Below are positions 59,225-64,000 of a stretch of DNA of 64,000 nucleotides, in pieces (position 1 is the first letter of the stretch; every line of letters begins with the position of its first letter). A program made the position numbers and the translations under genes. A model generated the notes under the pieces. That model ran no database searches and was not told the origin of the DNA. It worked only from the letters and a program-made list of their open reading frames with translations. This stretch comes from Paragonimus skrjabini miyazakii (lineage: Eukaryota > Platyhelminthes > Trematoda > Plagiorchiida > Troglotrematidae). The stretch is from contig JTDE01021172.1 of assembly GCA_014338405.1 (NCBI GenBank), positions 96,765-160,764 on the forward strand. The letters run 5' to 3'.

Positions 59225-59320
59225 TCGCGGTCTCTTAGCTTAGTTACTAAGTGCCTGGAACACAATTCATACTTTCGGTCACAGGGCGTGGGCTCGATTT
59301 CCCACTGAGTAAAAAAATTC
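59225..59320 (+). repeat. tRNA-like SINE head, diverged
   Basis: GGTCTCTTAGCTTAGTTAC resembles an A-box region. GTGGGCTCGATTTCCCAC is a good T arm (GTGGG pairing with CCCAC) with the B-box GGCTCGATTTCC, followed by an A-rich stretch. The spacing between boxes is longer than in a real tRNA. Confidence 0.4.
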
Positions 59321-59574
59321 GTCTACTATTTCGGCAAGGGCTACTGGGACCATCCGCTTGCAAAATATTCCAACTGTTTTCAGGACCGTAGTGGATGCTT
59401 GCCAGTTTTCACATTAGCCAGCGATGCCAAACCGATTTCAGTCAATGGGAGAAAGGAAATGTGATAACTACGAGAAATAACAACGCAGTTCGCCTTCTTT
59501 GTGATCGTAGGTACCTCAAGTAAAGCGATACTGAAGTACTAGTATGCGGGAAATACTGACATATATAAATTGCA
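59321..59574. other. No recognisable feature
   Basis: Nothing recognised. Confidence 0.4.
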
Positions 59575-59680
59575 CACCACCTGCATTTGACCGTTGTTTT
59601 CACAGTTAAATGAACGTTTCAATCACTCCTTTTCGAAAAGAAGTTCTAGGATCAAGTTCTATTCGAGGTTAAGCTAAGAT
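59575..59680 (+). repeat. Dispersed repeat family C, copy 5
   Basis: GTTTCAATCACTCCTTTTCG, AAAAGAAGTTCTAGGATC and AAGTT align with the TTTTTCGGAAAGAAG landmark region of the family. The downstream part is not recognisable. Confidence 0.4.
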
Positions 59681-60189
59681 ACACATATTTCAGACATGTC
59701 GCATATCACGATCGTATGTGTCATTTAATTCGGTTGTGCCACGAGTGCTTAGATGGTGTCTCCTTGATGAGATCCATCAAAGGGCTTAAGCTGAAACGAA
59801 CCGCCTGTTAATTGCAAATTTCGAATGCAGTGCAGGTATGTTACGGTAAGCTTAAAACAAATAAAAACACAACAATGAATCAGTATGGTGTAAACAACGA
59901 GGAAAACAGTGAAAATAGGTCGCTAGAAGGCAGCCACAAGCGATCTGAGGAATACATCACTCAGTAAATGTACAAATTGTGTTCGATCTAGTTCTAAGCA
60001 ACTGGACATCCATTGCACACAGTGCAACCGAACGGTTTCGAAATAGTGTATGAGACAGCTCATAGTTGAGATTAAGTGCTGTTAATTGAACTAAATGAAG
60101 CAGATATTGACTGGGCTTCCAGAACATGCCACACCTTATTCAGCCCTTCAACGATCACGATGTAAATTACGAAACATGAGTCACATTTC

Positions 60190-60363
60190 ATTCTCAGCTT
60201 TCATACTCGGATGAATTCTTTCACTCGACTTCTTTCGAACAGAAGCATTAGACTCGGCTCACTTCCAACAGAACTCACCTACAGTGATTGTTTTCAGAAG
60301 GATCTTGATGGAAAGTCCGATAGAATAGAAAAAGTAGCAATTAGGTGTGAGTGATGTTCAACC
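60190..60363. repeat. Dispersed repeat family C, two partial copies in opposite orientation
   Basis: On the plus strand 60210-60265 (TTTCACTCGACTTCTTTCG, AACAGAAGCATTAGACTC) matches the family. On the minus strand 60363-60290 (GTTGAACATCACTCACACC, ATCGGACTTTCC) matches its first part. The two partial copies face each other. Confidence 0.4.
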
Positions 60364-63300
60364 AGCATTCAGCCAAAGCATTGCACATCACACAAACAAA
60401 TTTGGTCCGACATGACTGAAAAGTCACGATCGTGAGACAATCAATTTTGCTTGTCCAGAGACGATCAGATAGCCTGAACATTATTCATGAACGGATGTGA
60501 TAATGCGATGCCTTATGAAGACGTGATAAGAGTCCAATTCTCCATTGTGACAAGTATAGGCACTACTGACAAGCTCCGACGAGATGTGAACTGGAGTCTA
60601 CTGCTTCTCTTCAGAAGCGGACGGCTAAAAGATTTGTCCGAATACAAAAACTGGTATCATTTAAGAGTGGTGATCGATTTACAGTAAGATGTAACCATTT
60701 CGGTGAAGTTTGTGTCATCTGCCGAGAAAAGTTGTACTAGTTAATTCAAAAAAAATCTCTACCGGCGAATTGTTACACTGCAAGTGACCCGAGCCAAAAA
60801 TGACCATGAAGAGAATCACGATCCATAAACGAATGCCAACGGTCATCTCAAAAGAAAGTGAGACCGGAAATATATATTCCTAAGAACTATCTAACGCATA
60901 ATAGTGCCTGAGTTAACAGTCGCTTGAACTCGGCGATTGGAGGGATCCATAAGAATCGTTCAGATTAAAAAATGGGCGGACAATGTAAGTGTAATCATAT
61001 TGACAGTTCTGTTTGATCCTGTTTGGGTCAGTAGTTCAGAGTTTTATGAAAATGTACCCTCTACGAAATGCGTCCACATCACTTTGTGATTTTCGATTAC
61101 CTTCGATTCGCGAAGACAGACAAGCATACGGACGATGTCGAATAAATTAAAATATCAAATTAGCCTTACTGCCTGTGAACAGAGCTCGATCGTTACCTCT
61201 CTGACGATAATATTAAAAAAACATTCGGTCATCACTCTGAGTCAATGAAAAATGAGATGGCAGAATACATGTCTGATGGCTTCACCACTGTATTGAAATT
61301 GCAAAATTGGAAATTTGTCACCTTTAGCTCATCACGTAATGGTTACACAACCTTCTCATGGAAATTAGCGTAAATCAAGCAATCTAACTTGCAAATAAAG
61401 ACGACGGATGCCGTCCAGTAAAAAGCTCATGACAGACAAAAGGCGGTCGAGTAAAACAGTTAACCCACAAAGATGGACAAACTGGTGTGTATCCACAACA
61501 TCAACAACAAACAGTCATGATATAAGGGCGAAGCAATTACACAAAAACGAGCTCAAATGTACAACACGTAAATGTATTTTGGACAGTTTCCAATGTAATA
61601 TGTACACCAAATGACAAGCGCCTGCCGTCCGCCTAAACCAAATTGACATTTCATAAAAAGTAAGTGTACTGAAACGGAAAAGAGAAAAAAGACAACTCGG
61701 TCAGGTGAATGGTCAAAGTAAATGTAACTGACTCAGTCACTTGAGATTCACCAGCGCGGTAGTCTAACCGGTGAAGTTGCTTGAAAATCCAAACACGCAT
61801 AAAGTCATTATCGGTCGAAACGCTAACATGTAAGCACCACAAAACGCCGAAATGCATACATAAATATGTGGGTGTTGTGTTTAAAAATATAATTAGAAGA
61901 CAGCAGCTACAATAAATGCGGAAGAAATATGTACAGCCTAGAGATCTTAGATATCGTGTGCCCTAACGAAAATTGACTCATTTGACAACATGTGACCAGA
62001 TACTTCCAAGAAAATGTGTCAGGTAAGACAATAGAACTTATAATAGTAATTTCAGCAGATAGAAAAACATGTGAGAAATTTATGTTGCCAGTTTATATTG
62101 AGGTGAAAGAAAACGGTCAATTAATTTAGATACTATCATCAGTAATTCAGGCAAAAGTGAACTCACCTTAGTTCAAATGGTCCAATCAGCTGTTTTTCCT
62201 CTTTGACATGCCCCTACGTAAAATATTTTGAAATCCAAAGCATACATGTTGCAGATCGACCAAAATACCAAGGTAGGAGATGTAAGCAATTCGACGATAC
62301 CATTCACTAGAAAGGAATGCATAAACGGTTATTGAGTGTCAACTAAAACCGATATTGTATGAATCGAAGTTCAATAGAACAAAAAATAGGCAACTGTGAA
62401 GATACAGATAGCTAACAACGGTCAAGGGCGGAGTGACGGAAAATTAAAGCGACAAGTTGCATATAAACACTAGAGGCGCGAACTACTGAAATAAGACGTA
62501 ATCAAGTATTGATGCGACCGAAAAGTTGCATAGTTTTTAAATTACACTTGACTACTCAAAAGGATCAGTAACAGACTGCGTCAGACAAAAGTTCCAACGC
62601 AAACGTAAAGTCCAAGCAGAATGTCGTTGTCTAGCCTGATGGGATCACCTGTGGTTGGCGGAAATCTCACACTGAGTACACATACAATATATTCTTTCGA
62701 TTTGTCCTACCCAACGACACTCTTGTGTCGCAGGAATTCGTTCAAAGTGGACAATGACCTACGGATTCATCAATTAAATATGCTCGTGAGAGGAAAATTT
62801 CATTGAGGATACGTTCTGGTAACCCATGAATAAGAGTCAGTCAGAAGCAAAGAAAAAAGATATACCCATATCTCGTGAGAACTCAAAAAACCAAAAAATT
62901 CACTGAGCATAGTACGTATCTGGACGTGTCTGGCTGTCATTTGTCTAGATGTGGACAGCCAGGCAGTATTCCGTCTATTTATGAGTTGAAATGACGAGCG
63001 CAAATCACCGTAACGTCTGTGAAACTCACTTCAGGCATTAACGAAAATCAATTACTATGCAAAAGCATTGACGTGCAGAAACAACGGTCACGTGTAACAC
63101 GCTGAGATACAACATGACCAGAAACCGTATCACACAGACAGATGCGCCTAAGTAGGCTACAACAAATCAGGTGAGTTGTATCAGTTGAGACAGCATTGGC
63201 GGCAAATCGTCAGCAGTTGACAGTGGCACTTAACTGGTGCACAACGAAACAAAACGAGATAACAGGGATGTAACTCACTAATACTTCATGCGTGAACATA

Positions 63301-64000
63301 AACATTTAACAACAAAAGAACAAAAACAACTGAGCTGTGAATGACAACAAGGCAGTATTCGTAGAACAGCTGTCGTGTCTTTCCAGGTTTCCGTGCATTG
63401 ATTTCCTCAGTTCACAGGCTACTCGGATGAAAACGGCAGCGTACACGTTTATACAGCCGCCCCTCATAATCACAAAAGTCAGAGATTGGGTGAAAAAAAT
63501 TACATGTTCCTTACTAACCAAATCCTCTTTCTGACCTTATCGTTTTCGGTCCGTTGATACCAGTCTGTGCACGTGACTGAACAGAAATATCAATGGTGAT
63601 ACACATGAAGAGTGACCACACCTCACAGAGTAAAACGTCGCCATGTGGAAGTTGCCCCTAAGGTTCAGAAAGATACCTATGTTTCCAAAGACGGGCTGGG
63701 TTACTGAAGACCGTTCTAACCATAGACAAACGAGCTTCTATTATTTTCTACACCCCCACCGTTATTGTCGGAGCGACCAATAAACTGCATAAAACCATTG
63801 ACCACTACTTACTGTAGGCAACTACAATAATCATATGGAAGCATTCTATGCTCTGAAGCTGCAAACCGCACCCAGAAATACTTGTCAGAGCGCGAAATAC
63901 TGTCTGTGTTGTTTGTGCCACTAGAAAATTGTCAAGCGGCAATACCTTACCAGAGTTAAGGTCAGTCAACCTTCCAACAACAAAAAATCCCATATTCTAT
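60364..64000. other. No recognisable gene
   Basis: About 3.6 kb of AT-rich sequence. Frames reach 60-71 codons without motifs. ACAACTGAGCTGTGAATGAC near 63330 weakly resembles the RTE 3' UTR string CCGAGCTGTGAGTG at 10.84 kb; the match is too short to call. Confidence 0.45.

Noticed and set aside
1..64000. CRISPR array, rRNA, bacterial operon or phage genes
   Set aside because: No regularly spaced direct repeats, no conserved rRNA segments, no ribosome-binding sites or clustered long ORFs; the content is eukaryotic repeats.

Overview
The window looks like non-coding DNA from a metazoan with a large, repeat-rich, AT-leaning genome. The best guess is a parasitic flatworm, probably a trematode. 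I infer this from the mix of element types: RTE-clade LINEs with NVRTL-type endonuclease and YADD reverse transcriptase, a Penelope-like element with a GIY-YIG remnant, Gypsy elements, and tRNA-derived SINEs with trinucleotide-tailed LINE ends. No marker gene fixes the species. Apart from two reverse-transcriptase frames there are no long ORFs. I see no operons, rRNA, genuine tRNA genes or CRISPR. Two gaps of exactly 100 N (8159-8258, 22351-22450) are scaffold joins.

Layout. 1-11 kb: a SINE, a Penelope-like element (2.36-3.96 kb), a Tc1/mariner fossil (4.7-5.04 kb), an antisense LINE C-terminus (6.44-7.09 kb), a dispersed repeat, the 5' end of an RTE element running into its endonuclease ORF (minus, 8.26-8.94 kb), a half foldback repeat, an RTE copy with a 5' inversion (9.93-10.28 kb) and an RTE 3' end abutting a SINE (10.6-11.0 kb). 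11-20 kb: no recognisable feature except a short AT microsatellite. 20-26 kb: a SINE, a half foldback, then a decayed Gypsy element (gag 22.6 kb; RT, RNase H and integrase 23.9-26.05 kb) with an LTR-like block lodged between gag and pol. 26.8 kb: one short minus-strand segment with good splice signals, the best candidate for a host exon. 27.69-29.22 kb: the youngest element, a 5'-truncated RTE with an open RT frame. 29-48 kb: mostly featureless, with copies of a dispersed repeat and a SINE. 48-51 kb: a nested cluster in which a 404-bp non-autonomous element, made of RTE 5' and 3' ends, sits inside an older RTE RT gene with an 8-bp target duplication. 53-57 kb: SINE, RTE 3' ends, a Gypsy integrase and a 225-bp inverted repeat. 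57-64 kb: a weak AAA-like ORF, a tRNA-like SINE and more dispersed repeat.

Almost everything supported is mobile-element sequence in different states of decay. RTE-type LINEs are the main builders: they supply the ATG/TGATGA tails, the non-autonomous derivative and probably the machinery that moved the SINEs. The most informative observations are the nested insertion at 49.6-51.1 kb and the hammerhead-ribozyme-like cores at 56.7 kb and 29.8 kb. All family assignments are by eye from translated motifs; no database search was possible.
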